From NCBI RefSeq assembly GCF_018603435.1, contig NZ_CP075682.1:558001-622000 (forward strand): 64,000 bases of DNA. Reading direction: 5' to 3'. The notes below the pieces were generated by a model, which was not told where the DNA came from, made no database searches, and saw only the letters and a program-made list of their open reading frames with translations. Positions within the stretch are counted from its first letter, which is position 1. Each line of letters starts with the position of its first letter. Positions 25,538-33,829 of the stretch are shown here, piece after piece. Both the position numbers and the translations under genes were made by a program. This DNA comes from Chryseobacterium sp. ZHDP1 (GTDB taxonomy: Bacteria; Bacteroidota; Bacteroidia; Flavobacteriales; Weeksellaceae).

Positions 25538-26350
25538 ATGTCGTTACAACAAACTATTGAAAATATCTGGGAAAACAGAGAACTATTGCAGAATGAAGAC
25601 AGCCAGAAGGCGATTAGAGAGGTGATTTCTTTGGTTGATAAAGGAGAACTTCGTACCGCAGAACCTACAGAAAACGGATGGCAGGTAAACGAGTGGGTGA
25701 AGAAAGCAGTAGTAATGTACTTCCCGATTCAGAAAATGGAAACGATTGAAGTCGGTCCGTTCGAATTTCATGATAAAATGCCTTTGAAGAGAAACTACGC
25801 TGAAAAAGGAGTAAGAGTTGTTCCGCATGCAATCGCAAGAGAAGGAGCTTATATTGCGCCGGGAGTTATTATGATGCCGTCTTACGTAAACATTGGTGCT
25901 TATGTAGACTCAGGAACCATGGTGGATACATGGGCAACGGTTGGAAGCTGTGCGCAGATCGGTAAAAATGTTCACCTGAGTGGTGGTGTTGGTATCGGTG
26001 GTGTTTTAGAACCGCTTCAGGCAGCTCCGGTAATTATTGAGGACGATTGTTTCGTAGGATCAAGATGCATCGTTGTAGAAGGAGTTCATGTTGAAAAAGA
26101 AGCTGTTTTGGGAGCTAATGTGGTTTTAACGGCATCTACAAAAATTATTGATGTTACAGGTGAAACTCCGGTTGAGATCAAAGGAAGAGTTCCTGCGAGA
26201 TCAGTAGTTATTCCGGGAAGTTATACCAAAACCTTTCCTGCAGGAGAATATCAGGTTCCGTGTGCATTAATTATCGGAAAAAGAAAGGAATCTACAGACA
26301 AAAAAACGTCTTTAAATGATGCGTTGAGAGAGAATAATGTTGCTGTTTAA
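25538..26350 (+). CDS. dapD: 2,3,4,5-tetrahydropyridine-2,6-dicarboxylate N-succinyltransferase
   Basis: A 270-residue enzyme of the succinylase branch of lysine/diaminopimelate synthesis: it succinylates tetrahydrodipicolinate using succinyl-CoA. A helical N-terminal domain is followed by a left-handed beta helix of hexapeptide repeats (about residues 95-225: GAYIAPGVIMMPSYVNIGAY, SGGVGIGGVLEPLQ, EDDCFVGSRCIVVEGV). The length fits. The product supplies both lysine and the cross-linking residue of the cell wall. The next gene starts 31 nt downstream, so dapD may lead the glycan cassette transcript, although the functions differ. Confidence 0.95.
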   Translation: MSLQQTIENIWENRELLQNEDSQKAIREVISLVDKGELRTAEPTENGWQVNEWVKKAVVMYFPIQKMETIEVGPFEFHDKMPLKRNYAEKGVRVVPHAIAREGAYIAPGVIMMPSYVNIGAYVDSGTMVDTWATVGSCAQIGKNVHLSGGVGIGGVLEPLQAAPVIIEDDCFVGSRCIVVEGVHVEKEAVLGANVVLTASTKIIDVTGETPVEIKGRVPARSVVIPGSYTKTFPAGEYQVPCALIIGKRKESTDKKTSLNDALRENNVAV

Positions 26351-26381
26351 GATGAATATTTTAAACTAAAAACCTCACATC

Positions 26382-27551
26382 TTGAAAGAAAAAATTCTTA
26401 AAATATTGCTAAACCCTAAATACATATTTGGGGTTTATCTTATTATAGCTGTTGCAACGGCGTTATCTAAATATTTCAGAGGACCACAGGCGATTAACAA
26501 TTATCTGATTTTCAAAAATGTTTTTGTAAATACCTTCGAGCAGAAAAATCTCTACTTGCAGTATCCCGAAAGATACTTAGATGCCAATCATTATGGAATA
26601 TTTTTCAGTATTCTGATTGCTCCTTTTGCTTTGATTCCCGATTGGCTTGGAATTTCTTTATGGAACGTTGCCAACGCAGCCATTTTCCTGTTTGCCATTT
26701 ACAAACTTCCGTTTTCAGACGCTAAAAAAGCACTTTTTGCACTGCTTTGTCTTCAGGAATATATTACAGCGGCGGTAAGTCTTCAGTTCAATATTGCTTT
26801 GGTGGGATTGCTTATGTTGTCTGCCATTTTTATTTATGAAAAAAAAGAAGTACAGTCTGCTACAGCCATTTTAGTCGGAGTATTTGTAAAACTGTACGGA
26901 ATTTTGGGACTTTCGCAGTTTTTCTTTATCAAAAACAAGCTCAAATTTATTCTGTCAGGAATTGCAGTTGCGGTTTTATTTTTTGTATTACCGATGGCAA
27001 TTTCCAGCCCACAGTTCGTTGTACAGAGCTATACAGACTGGTTCCATTCTCTGGCGGAAAAAAACGGACTCAATCAAAGTCTGGATTCTTATCAGGACAT
27101 TTCTTTAATGGGATTTGTAAGAAGAATTTTACAGGATGCTTCAATCTCCAATCTTACTTTTATGGCTTTCGGAGCGCCTTTGTTCTTTTTACCGTATGTG
27201 AGGATTAATCAATATAAGAATTATGCATATCAATTGATGATTCTAGCCTCAACACTTCTTTTTTTAGTATTGTTCAGTTCAGGATCAGAATCTCCAACGT
27301 ACATTATTGCTGTGGCAGGAGTGATGATCTGGTTTTTCCTTCAGAAAAAAAGAACACCGATTGTCTATGCTATGTTGATTTTCGTAATTATTCTTACCTG
27401 TTTTTCGCCATCAGACTTATTTCCAAAATTTATAAAACAGAATTATATCGTTAAATATTCTCTAAAAGCTTTACCTTGCATCGTTGTCTGGTTCAGGATC
27501 ATTTATGAACTGGTAACAAAAGACTTCGAAAAAGACTACAGCCTGAACTGA
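26382..27551 (+). CDS. Multi-pass membrane glycosyltransferase (GT87/DUF2029-like)
   Basis: A 389-residue membrane protein with about ten hydrophobic segments and a first periplasmic loop carrying acidic and aromatic residues (YLQYPERYLDANHYG), as in GT-C enzymes of the GT87/DUF2029 group that use polyprenyl-phosphate sugars. The start appears to be TTG at 26382: the next Met lies far inside the protein, and the N-terminus KEKILKILLNPKYIFG leads directly into the first segment. It is 2 nt from the GT2 gene and heads a tight four-gene cassette. The donor and acceptor are unknown. Confidence 0.75.
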   Translation: MKEKILKILLNPKYIFGVYLIIAVATALSKYFRGPQAINNYLIFKNVFVNTFEQKNLYLQYPERYLDANHYGIFFSILIAPFALIPDWLGISLWNVANAAIFLFAIYKLPFSDAKKALFALLCLQEYITAAVSLQFNIALVGLLMLSAIFIYEKKEVQSATAILVGVFVKLYGILGLSQFFFIKNKLKFILSGIAVAVLFFVLPMAISSPQFVVQSYTDWFHSLAEKNGLNQSLDSYQDISLMGFVRRILQDASISNLTFMAFGAPLFFLPYVRINQYKNYAYQLMILASTLLFLVLFSSGSESPTYIIAVAGVMIWFFLQKKRTPIVYAMLIFVIILTCFSPSDLFPKFIKQNYIVKYSLKALPCIVVWFRIIYELVTKDFEKDYSLN

Positions 27552-27553
27552 TT

Positions 27554-28483
27554 ATGAAAAAAATTTCAATTGTAATTCCTGCGCATAACGAAGAAGGAAA
27601 TGTGGCTTTGGTTCATCAGAAAATTAAAGAAGTTTTTGATGGACTGGATGATTACGGCTTTGAAATTATTTTCGTGAACGACGGAAGCCGCGACAAAACC
27701 CAGCAGAAGCTCGAAGAACTTTCCGCAAAATATGACGAAGTAAAATTCATTGAGTTTTCACGTAATTTCGGACATCAGCCTGCGGTAAAAGCAGGAATGG
27801 ACAACGCTTTCGGAAATGCGGTCATTTCCATGGACGGCGATCTGCAGCATCCTCCCGAAATGATTCCTGAAATGATCCGGAAATGGGAAGAAGGCTACGA
27901 CATTGTTTTTACGATTCGAACCTATCCGAAGCAGATTTCTTATTTTAAAAGAAAAACGTCCGACTTTTTTTATAAAATCCTGTCGAGTTTGTCCGATGTT
28001 AATTTAACAAAAGGAGGCGGATCAGATTTCAGACTGATGGATGCAAATGCCGTGGAAGTCATGAGAACTTTCAACGAGGATGACCTCTTTTTACGGGGTT
28101 TAACCAGTTGGATGGGCTTTAAACAGACCGGAATTGAATTTACAGCCAATGAAAGACTTTCAGGCGAAAGCAGCTATAACCTCAAGAAAATGATCACTTT
28201 TGCATTTACGGGAATTACGGCATTCAGTGTAAAACCATTGTATATTGCAGCCTATTTAGGATTTCTTTTTTCAGCATTTTCAATTGTCGGATATGGTTTG
28301 TACGTCATTTATTCCTTTGTGGCAGAAACAGAAATTTCAGGTTGGGCTTCATTAATTATGACCATCGTATTTTTTGGCGGTCTGCAACTGATTATTTTAG
28401 GAATTATGGGAATTTATTTAGGCAAAATTTTCAAGCAGGTAAAAGAAAGACCAAATTATATCATCAAAAATAAAAATTTTTAA
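27554..28483 (+). CDS. GT2 family glycosyltransferase (DPM1/GtrB-like)
   Basis: A 309-residue protein. The cytoplasmic GT-A domain (about residues 1-220) starts KKISIVIPAHNEEGNVALV, with the metal-binding DGDLQHPPE (about 95) and the acceptor motif RGLTSWMGF (about 180). Two C-terminal membrane segments (about 230-255 and 265-290) follow. The family transfers a sugar to polyprenyl phosphate on the cytoplasmic face, giving the donor that a GT-C enzyme such as the preceding gene would use. It abuts the deacetylase gene with no gap. Confidence 0.9.
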   Translation: MKKISIVIPAHNEEGNVALVHQKIKEVFDGLDDYGFEIIFVNDGSRDKTQQKLEELSAKYDEVKFIEFSRNFGHQPAVKAGMDNAFGNAVISMDGDLQHPPEMIPEMIRKWEEGYDIVFTIRTYPKQISYFKRKTSDFFYKILSSLSDVNLTKGGGSDFRLMDANAVEVMRTFNEDDLFLRGLTSWMGFKQTGIEFTANERLSGESSYNLKKMITFAFTGITAFSVKPLYIAAYLGFLFSAFSIVGYGLYVIYSFVAETEISGWASLIMTIVFFGGLQLIILGIMGIYLGKIFKQVKERPNYIIKNKNF

Positions 28484-29260
28484 ATGGTTTTATTAAGTTT
28501 TGACATCGAGGAATTTGATATGCCATTCGAATACAAAGGAGAAATTTCCTTTGAACAGCAAATCTCAATTTCACAGAAAGGCGTTGAAAGAATTTTAGAT
28601 ATTCTCAACAAACACCATGCAAAAGCAACGTTCTTTTCAACAGTCGTTTTTGCAGAAAACAGCAAAGAACTCATCAGAAGACTTTTAAATGAAGGCCACG
28701 AATTGGCTTCTCACACATGGTTTCATTCAGATTTTGAAGAAAAACACCTTAAAGAATCCAAAGAACGGCTCGAAGAACTGTTTTCAACACAGGTTACAGG
28801 ACTTCGAATGCCCAGAATGATGCCTGTCAGCAAAAATGCTGTGGAAAAAGCAGGATATTCTTACAATTCGTCCATCAATCCGACCTATCTTCCCGGAAGA
28901 TATAACAATTTAAAAGTATCGAGAACCTACTTTAACGAAGGAAAAGTAGTGCAGATTCCGGCTTCCGTTTCGCCCAATTTCAGAATCCCGTTATTTTGGC
29001 TGAGTTTTCACAATTTTCCATTATTTTTCTACAAAAAACTGGCTTCAGACGTTTTGAAAAAAGACAAATATCTCAACATCTACTTTCATCCGTGGGAATT
29101 TGCCGAAATAAAAGATGAAGCCTTTAAATTACCCGGTTTTACCGTAAAAAATTCCGGAAATGATATGATAGAAAGATTTGATGAATTTGTTTCGTGGTTA
29201 AAAAGTAAAAATCATTCATTCGGAACATTTCAGGAATTTCAAAAACAAATACAGCCATGA
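28484..29260 (+). CDS. Polysaccharide deacetylase (NodB-homology) family protein
   Basis: A 258-residue carbohydrate esterase 4-like protein. The metal and base Asp lies in LLSFDIEEFD near the N-terminus; the metal His pair is in HELASHTWFHSDF (about residues 75-87) and the catalytic His region is FHPWEF (about 203). The compact form without the usual N-terminal extension resembles DUF3473-type deacetylases. No signal peptide, so it may act on a lipid-linked sugar on the cytoplasmic side. It overlaps the next gene by 4 nt (ATGA). Confidence 0.88.
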   Translation: MVLLSFDIEEFDMPFEYKGEISFEQQISISQKGVERILDILNKHHAKATFFSTVVFAENSKELIRRLLNEGHELASHTWFHSDFEEKHLKESKERLEELFSTQVTGLRMPRMMPVSKNAVEKAGYSYNSSINPTYLPGRYNNLKVSRTYFNEGKVVQIPASVSPNFRIPLFWLSFHNFPLFFYKKLASDVLKKDKYLNIYFHPWEFAEIKDEAFKLPGFTVKNSGNDMIERFDEFVSWLKSKNHSFGTFQEFQKQIQP

Positions 29261-30351
29261 AGATAGCATTTGATGCCAAAAGATTTTTTCATAATACCTC
29301 CGGTTTAGGAAATTATTCCCGTGATCTCGTTAGAATTTTAGCACAGTATTTCCCTAAAAACGAATACATTCTGCTCAACAAAAACAAATCGGAAAGAGGT
29401 TCGGATATTTTAGAAAATTCCAACGTTCATTTTGTGGAAACTTCCAAAGGAAAAATGTCCCGACAGTTTAAAATGGGGAAGGATGCGCAGAAACAGAACG
29501 CCGATATTTTTCATGGATTATCCGGCGAATTGCCTTTGAAATGGGATAAAAAACCAATCAAAAAAATTGTCACCATTCACGACCTTATTTTTGAGAGATA
29601 TCCACAATATTATTCCTTTTTCGACCGTAAAATTCACTTCTGGAAATTCAGGAAAGCCGCCAATTCTGCCGATAAAATCATTGCCATTTCAGAACAGACC
29701 AAGCGCGATATTATCCAATTCTTAAAAGTTCCCGAATCAAAGATCGAAGTCATTTATCAGGGATGCCACAAAGCTTTTAAAGAACAGCAGTCAGAAGAAT
29801 TTATTCAGAAAACCAAAGAAAAATACAGTCTTCTGGAAAAATTCATTCTCAATGTCGGAACCATCGAAGAACGTAAAAATCTTCTCAATGTGGTAAAAGC
29901 GTTGAAAGACACCAACATTCCGTTGGTCGTTGTCGGCAAAAAAACAAAATATTTCAGGAAAGTAGAACAGTTTGTACAGCAGCATAAAATCAGCGTGCAG
30001 TTTCTCGAAGGAGTTTCCATGGATGAACTCGCTGCAATCTATAAACTTGCCGATATTTTCGTTTATCCAAGCTTTTTCGAAGGTTTCGGAATTCCTGTCA
30101 TCGAAGCATTGTTTTCGAAAACAGTAGTTATTACAAGCAATACAAGCTGTCTTCCCGAAGCGGGCGGTCCAGATTCCGTCTATGTAGATCCGGAAAATCA
30201 TCTTGATATCCAGTCTAAAATTAAATTTTTATGGGACAATGAATCCGAACGCAAACGCCGTGCTGATAAGGGTTTTCAATTTGTTCAGCAGTTCAATGAC
30301 GAACCAATTGCCAATAATCTAATGAACCTTTACCGAAAAATTATTTCGTAA
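29257..30351 (+). CDS. GT4 family glycosyltransferase
   Basis: A 364-residue GT-B fold glycosyltransferase. The N-terminus (KRFFHNTSGLGNYSRDLVRIL) has the glycine-rich loop of GT4 enzymes; the C-terminal donor site contains LNVGTIEERKNLLNVVKAL (about residues 194-212) and the EX7E-type segment FVYPSFFEGFGIPVIEALF (about 268-286). Last gene of the glycan cassette; the stop lies only 5 nt before the -33 element of the his operon promoter. The sugar and acceptor are not predictable. Confidence 0.92.
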   Translation: MKIAFDAKRFFHNTSGLGNYSRDLVRILAQYFPKNEYILLNKNKSERGSDILENSNVHFVETSKGKMSRQFKMGKDAQKQNADIFHGLSGELPLKWDKKPIKKIVTIHDLIFERYPQYYSFFDRKIHFWKFRKAANSADKIIAISEQTKRDIIQFLKVPESKIEVIYQGCHKAFKEQQSEEFIQKTKEKYSLLEKFILNVGTIEERKNLLNVVKALKDTNIPLVVVGKKTKYFRKVEQFVQQHKISVQFLEGVSMDELAAIYKLADIFVYPSFFEGFGIPVIEALFSKTVVITSNTSCLPEAGGPDSVYVDPENHLDIQSKIKFLWDNESERKRRADKGFQFVQQFNDEPIANNLMNLYRKIIS

Positions 30352-30355
30352 ATTA

Positions 30356-30386
30356 TTTGGCAATTTAAAAATAAGCCCTACATTTG
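30356..30386 (+). promoter_or_regulatory. Promoter of the his operon
   Basis: TTTG 30356-30359, a 19-nt spacer, TACATTTG 30379-30386. Both match the Bacteroidota consensus exactly. Transcription would start about 10 nt before the leader peptide. Confidence 0.8.
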
Positions 30387-30403
30387 TACCACAATTTTCA
30401 ACA

Positions 30404-30454
30404 ATGAAACCGAATTTTTTAACAGTACATCATTATCATCATCATCTCTGCTAA
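30404..30454 (+). CDS. hisL: his operon leader peptide
   Basis: A 16-codon frame reads MKPNFLTVHHYHHHLC and stops at 30452-30454. Five of the six codons from residue 9 to 14 are His (CAT), interrupted by one Tyr. It starts 18 nt after the -7 element of the his promoter and precedes a hairpin terminator and hisG. This is the layout of ribosome-mediated attenuation: with scarce His-tRNA the ribosome stalls in the CAT run and transcription goes on. The stop codon overlaps the AGACGG segment that can act as antiterminator (see attenuator). Too short for standard gene finders. Confidence 0.9.
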   Translation: MKPNFLTVHHYHHHLC

Positions 30455-30532
30455 GACGGAATTGATTGATATGTACATATGTTAAAAATCAAAATAATTA
30501 AAACCGTCTGAGTAAACAGGCGGTTTTTTGTT
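30454..30532 (+). promoter_or_regulatory. his operon transcription attenuator
   Basis: Terminator: AAACCGTCTG (30501-30510) pairs with CAGGCGGTTT (30517-30526, one G-T wobble), followed by T-rich sequence. Antiterminator: AGACGG (30454-30459), overlapping the leader stop codon, is the exact complement of CCGTCT (30504-30509) in the terminator's 5' arm. A ribosome that finishes the leader covers AGACGG and lets the terminator form; one stalled at the His codons leaves it free. A third pairing, GTACAT (30425-30430, in the leader) with ATGTAC (30471-30476), could be the early pause hairpin. Confidence 0.85.
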
Positions 30533-30600
30533 TCTAAATTCATCCCGGGCAATTTATTTCCAAACCCTCCTTTTTTTACTCAGACACAACAAAAAGTAAA

Positions 30601-31458
30601 ATGAGTAAATTAAAAATAGCAATACAGAAAAGCGGCAGGCTTTATGAAGAATCACTTCAGCTACTGAAAGACTGCGGTATTTTTGTCAACAACGGAAAAG
30701 ACCAGTTAAAGGTTTCCGTAGAAAATTTCCCGATGGAAATCATGTATCTCAGAAATTCGGATGTTCCTCAGTATCTGGAAGATGGAGTGGTAGATATTGC
30801 CATTGTAGGAGAAAATCTTCTGGTAGAAAAACAGAAAAAAATTGAAATCGTTCAGCCTTTGGGATTTTCAAAATGCAGGGTTTCTCTGGCTGTTCCGAAA
30901 GAAATTGAAACCGATGACATCACCTATTTTCAGGGAAAAAAAATTGCCACTTCTTATCCGAATACCCTGAAAAACTTTTTGGATAAAAACAATATTTCAG
31001 CAGACATTCACATTATTTCAGGTTCTGTAGAAATCGCTCCCAATATAGGTCTTGCCGACGGAATCTGCGATATTGTAAGCTCAGGAAGTACCCTCTTTAA
31101 AAACGGATTAAGAGAAACCGTTACCATTCTTACTTCTGAAGCCGTTCTGGCAAAAACATTCAGACTGGATGAAGAAAAAACCGGAATTCTTGAAAAATTC
31201 CTCTTCAGAATTAAAGCCGTTCTTAAAGCAAAAAATTCAAAATATATTCTCATGAATGTTCCGAACGACAAGATCAGAGAAGTTTCAAAAGCGCTTCCTG
31301 TGCTGAAAAGTCCTACGGTAATTCCTTTGGCGGAAGAAGGATGGAGCAGCATTCATTCCGTGATAAACGAAGCGCATTTCTGGGAAGTGATTGATGAACT
31401 GAAAGACAAAGGAGCGCAGGATATTTTAATAATTCCAATCGATAAAATGGTGATTTAA
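30601..31458 (+). CDS. hisG: ATP phosphoribosyltransferase, long form
   Basis: A 285-residue HisG catalysing the first step of histidine synthesis (ATP + PRPP to phosphoribosyl-ATP). The long form with a C-terminal ACT-like regulatory domain (about residues 205-285), so it should work without HisZ and be inhibited by histidine. Recognisable segments: IAIQKSGRLYEESLQLLKDC at the start, VDIAIVGENLL (about 65) and the PRPP loop IADGICDIVSSGSTLFKNGL-like region (about 145-165; here LADGICDIVSSGSTL). First structural gene after the attenuator; 1 nt to hisD. Confidence 0.96.
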   Translation: MSKLKIAIQKSGRLYEESLQLLKDCGIFVNNGKDQLKVSVENFPMEIMYLRNSDVPQYLEDGVVDIAIVGENLLVEKQKKIEIVQPLGFSKCRVSLAVPKEIETDDITYFQGKKIATSYPNTLKNFLDKNNISADIHIISGSVEIAPNIGLADGICDIVSSGSTLFKNGLRETVTILTSEAVLAKTFRLDEEKTGILEKFLFRIKAVLKAKNSKYILMNVPNDKIREVSKALPVLKSPTVIPLAEEGWSSIHSVINEAHFWEVIDELKDKGAQDILIIPIDKMVI

Positions 31459-31459
31459 T

Positions 31460-32752
31460 ATGCAGATAGAAAGATATCCTGAAAGGGAAAAATGGTCTGA
31501 ATTAACAAAAAGACCCGTTATAAAAAGAGAACAATTAACAGAAATCGTTGCCGGAATTTTCGATGAAGTGAAGAACAACGGAGATCAGGCGCTGATTGAT
31601 TTTGCTGAAAAATTTGATTCCGCAGAAATAAACAGCATTAAAGTTTCTGAAGAAGAAATTGAAACCGCTGAAAATCTGATCAGTGAAGAACTGAAAACAG
31701 CGATTCAGGAAGCAAAATCAAATATTACCAAGTTTCACGCTTCACAAATTCCAACAGTCGAAAAAATAGAAACGACAAAAGGAGTGGTTTGCTGGAGAGA
31801 AAACCGGACCATTGAAAAAGTAGGAATTTATATTCCGGGAGGAACAGCACCTTTGTTTTCTACGGTTTTAATGCTTGCCATTCCGGCTCAGTTAGCGGGT
31901 TGCAAAGAAATTATCCTCTGTACGCCGCCCGATAAAAACGGCAATGTAAATCCTGCCATTTTATATACGGCAAAATTGTGCGGAGTAACGCAGATTTTCA
32001 AAACAGGAGGCGCTCAGGCGATTGCAGCAATGACTTTCGGTACAGAAAGTATTCCGAATGTCTACAAAATTTTCGGGCCGGGAAATCAGTATGTTGTTGC
32101 CGCTAAAGAATATGCGCAAAACTATAATATTGCCATCGATATGCCTGCCGGACCGAGTGAAGTTCTTGTGATTGCCGATGAAAAAGCAGTTCCTGAATTC
32201 TGTGCAGCAGATTTGCTTTCTCAGGCAGAACACGGAAGCGACAGTCAGGTGATTTTCCTTTCCACAGACGAGAAAATTCTTAATGAAACCCTTCTGGAAA
32301 CCCAAAAACAGCTTGAAGCACTTCCAAGAAATGAAATGGCGGCAGAATCTTTAAAAAACAGCCACTTTATTTTATTGAATTCAATTGATGAAGCTTTGAA
32401 ATTCAGTAATTTGTACGCTCCGGAACACTTGATTTTAGCCGTTAATGATTTTGAAAATTATATTCCGAAAATTCAGAATGCCGGTTCTGTTTTCTTAGGA
32501 AATTATTCTTGCGAGAGTGCGGGAGATTACGCGAGCGGAACCAATCACACCCTTCCTACGAACGGTTTTGCGAAAAATTACAGCGGGGTTTCTCTTGACA
32601 GTTTTGTGAAGAAAATTACTTTCCAGAATCTTTCGGAACAGGGATTGAAAAATTTAGGAAAAACCATTGAAGTTATGGCGGAAGCAGAAGGATTATTCGC
32701 TCACAAAAATGCAGTAAGTATCAGATTAAAAGAACAGAATGAAAGAATTTAA
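31460..32752 (+). CDS. hisD: Histidinol dehydrogenase
   Basis: A 430-residue zinc enzyme that oxidises histidinol to histidine in two NAD-dependent steps, the end of the pathway. The signature GPGNQYVVAAK and the DMPAGPSEVLVIADE region (about residues 225-245) are present, as are LLSQAEHGSDSQVIFLS with metal ligands Gln/His and the C-terminal SGTNHTLPTNGFAK. Standard length. Its end overlaps the hisC start by 14 nt. Confidence 0.97.
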   Translation: MQIERYPEREKWSELTKRPVIKREQLTEIVAGIFDEVKNNGDQALIDFAEKFDSAEINSIKVSEEEIETAENLISEELKTAIQEAKSNITKFHASQIPTVEKIETTKGVVCWRENRTIEKVGIYIPGGTAPLFSTVLMLAIPAQLAGCKEIILCTPPDKNGNVNPAILYTAKLCGVTQIFKTGGAQAIAAMTFGTESIPNVYKIFGPGNQYVVAAKEYAQNYNIAIDMPAGPSEVLVIADEKAVPEFCAADLLSQAEHGSDSQVIFLSTDEKILNETLLETQKQLEALPRNEMAAESLKNSHFILLNSIDEALKFSNLYAPEHLILAVNDFENYIPKIQNAGSVFLGNYSCESAGDYASGTNHTLPTNGFAKNYSGVSLDSFVKKITFQNLSEQGLKNLGKTIEVMAEAEGLFAHKNAVSIRLKEQNERI

Positions 32753-33764
32753 TATCAAAGATTTAGTAAGAAAAAATATTCTTGAACTGCAGCCTTATGT
32801 GAGTTTCAGGGACAACAATACATTTGAAAATCCTGTTTTTCTGGATGCGAATGAAAGCGCATTTGGAGAACTGAACCGCTATCCGGATTCTACTCAAAAA
32901 GAATTGAAAGAGAAATTGGCAGTTTTGAAAGATGTTTCGGCTAAACAGATTGCAGTGGGAAACGGAAGCGATGAACTGATTGATCTTATCGTGAAAGTTT
33001 TTTGTGAACCGAAGAAAGATGCTATTCTGATGATGAATCCTTCTTTTGCGATGTACGGATTCTATGCTTCAGTCAATGAAAATAAGGTGGTTAAACTGAA
33101 TCTGAATGAAAATTTTGGAATCAATAAAGAGGCGTTTTTAAAAATCTCAAACGAAGAAAAACCAAAAGTTTTCTTTTTATGTTCGCCCAATAATCCTACC
33201 GGAAATTCTATCGAAGACATTGAATTTTACATTCAGAATTTTGAAGGAATTGTTGTGGTTGATGAAGCTTATATTGAATTTTCAGGAAAGAAATCGTGTG
33301 TTGAACTGTTGGAAAAATTTCCCAATCTTATCGTTCTTCAGACGTTTTCCAAAGCTTGGGGAATGGCAGGAGCAAGAGTCGGAATTGCATATGCTTCAGA
33401 AGAGATTATTCAACTGATCAATACGGTGAAATCTCCGTACAATGTTAATTCTTTAAGTTTAAATAAAATATCGGAACTTGTTAGTAATAAAGAATTTGTA
33501 AAATCCAATATAGGAAATACTTTAAATGAAATTTCTTGGTTAAGAAATGAATTAGAGACAATAAACTGCATCAAAAAAGTATTTCCAAGCGACGCAAATT
33601 TCTTTCTGATTCAGTTTGAAAACGTAGATAAGGTGTACCGGAAATTGCTGGAAAATGAAATTCTGACGAGCAAAAGAAGTACGCAGATTCCGGATTGCAT
33701 TAGAATTAATGTGGGTAATAGAGAAGAAAACAATAAGCTGATTAACGTCTTAAAAAGTATTTAA
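32739..33764 (+). CDS. hisC: Histidinol-phosphate aminotransferase
   Basis: A 341-residue class I/II PLP aminotransferase converting imidazole-acetol phosphate to histidinol phosphate. Motifs: LDANESAFGELNRYPDSTQ at the start, SPNNPTGN (about residue 150), VVDEAYIEFSG (about 170) and the PLP lysine in QTFSKAWGMAGARVG (Lys about 204). The start at ATG 32739 overlaps hisD. A palindromic hairpin occupies the 65-nt gap to hisB. Confidence 0.96.
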   Translation: MKEFNIKDLVRKNILELQPYVSFRDNNTFENPVFLDANESAFGELNRYPDSTQKELKEKLAVLKDVSAKQIAVGNGSDELIDLIVKVFCEPKKDAILMMNPSFAMYGFYASVNENKVVKLNLNENFGINKEAFLKISNEEKPKVFFLCSPNNPTGNSIEDIEFYIQNFEGIVVVDEAYIEFSGKKSCVELLEKFPNLIVLQTFSKAWGMAGARVGIAYASEEIIQLINTVKSPYNVNSLSLNKISELVSNKEFVKSNIGNTLNEISWLRNELETINCIKKVFPSDANFFLIQFENVDKVYRKLLENEILTSKRSTQIPDCIRINVGNREENNKLINVLKSI

Positions 33765-33773
33765 TTAAATCTG

Positions 33774-33807
33774 AAACCTCACAGGTTTTAAAAAATCTGT
33801 GAGGTTT
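33774..33807. repeat. Perfect 11-bp palindrome hairpin inside the his operon
   Basis: AAACCTCACAG (33774-33784) and CTGTGAGGTTT (33797-33807) with a 12-nt AT loop. No T-run follows in the direction of transcription, so it should not stop the operon; it looks like an inserted dispersed palindrome or an mRNA stability element. Confidence 0.7.
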
Positions 33808-33829
33808 AGAAGAGTAAAAGAAAAGTAAA

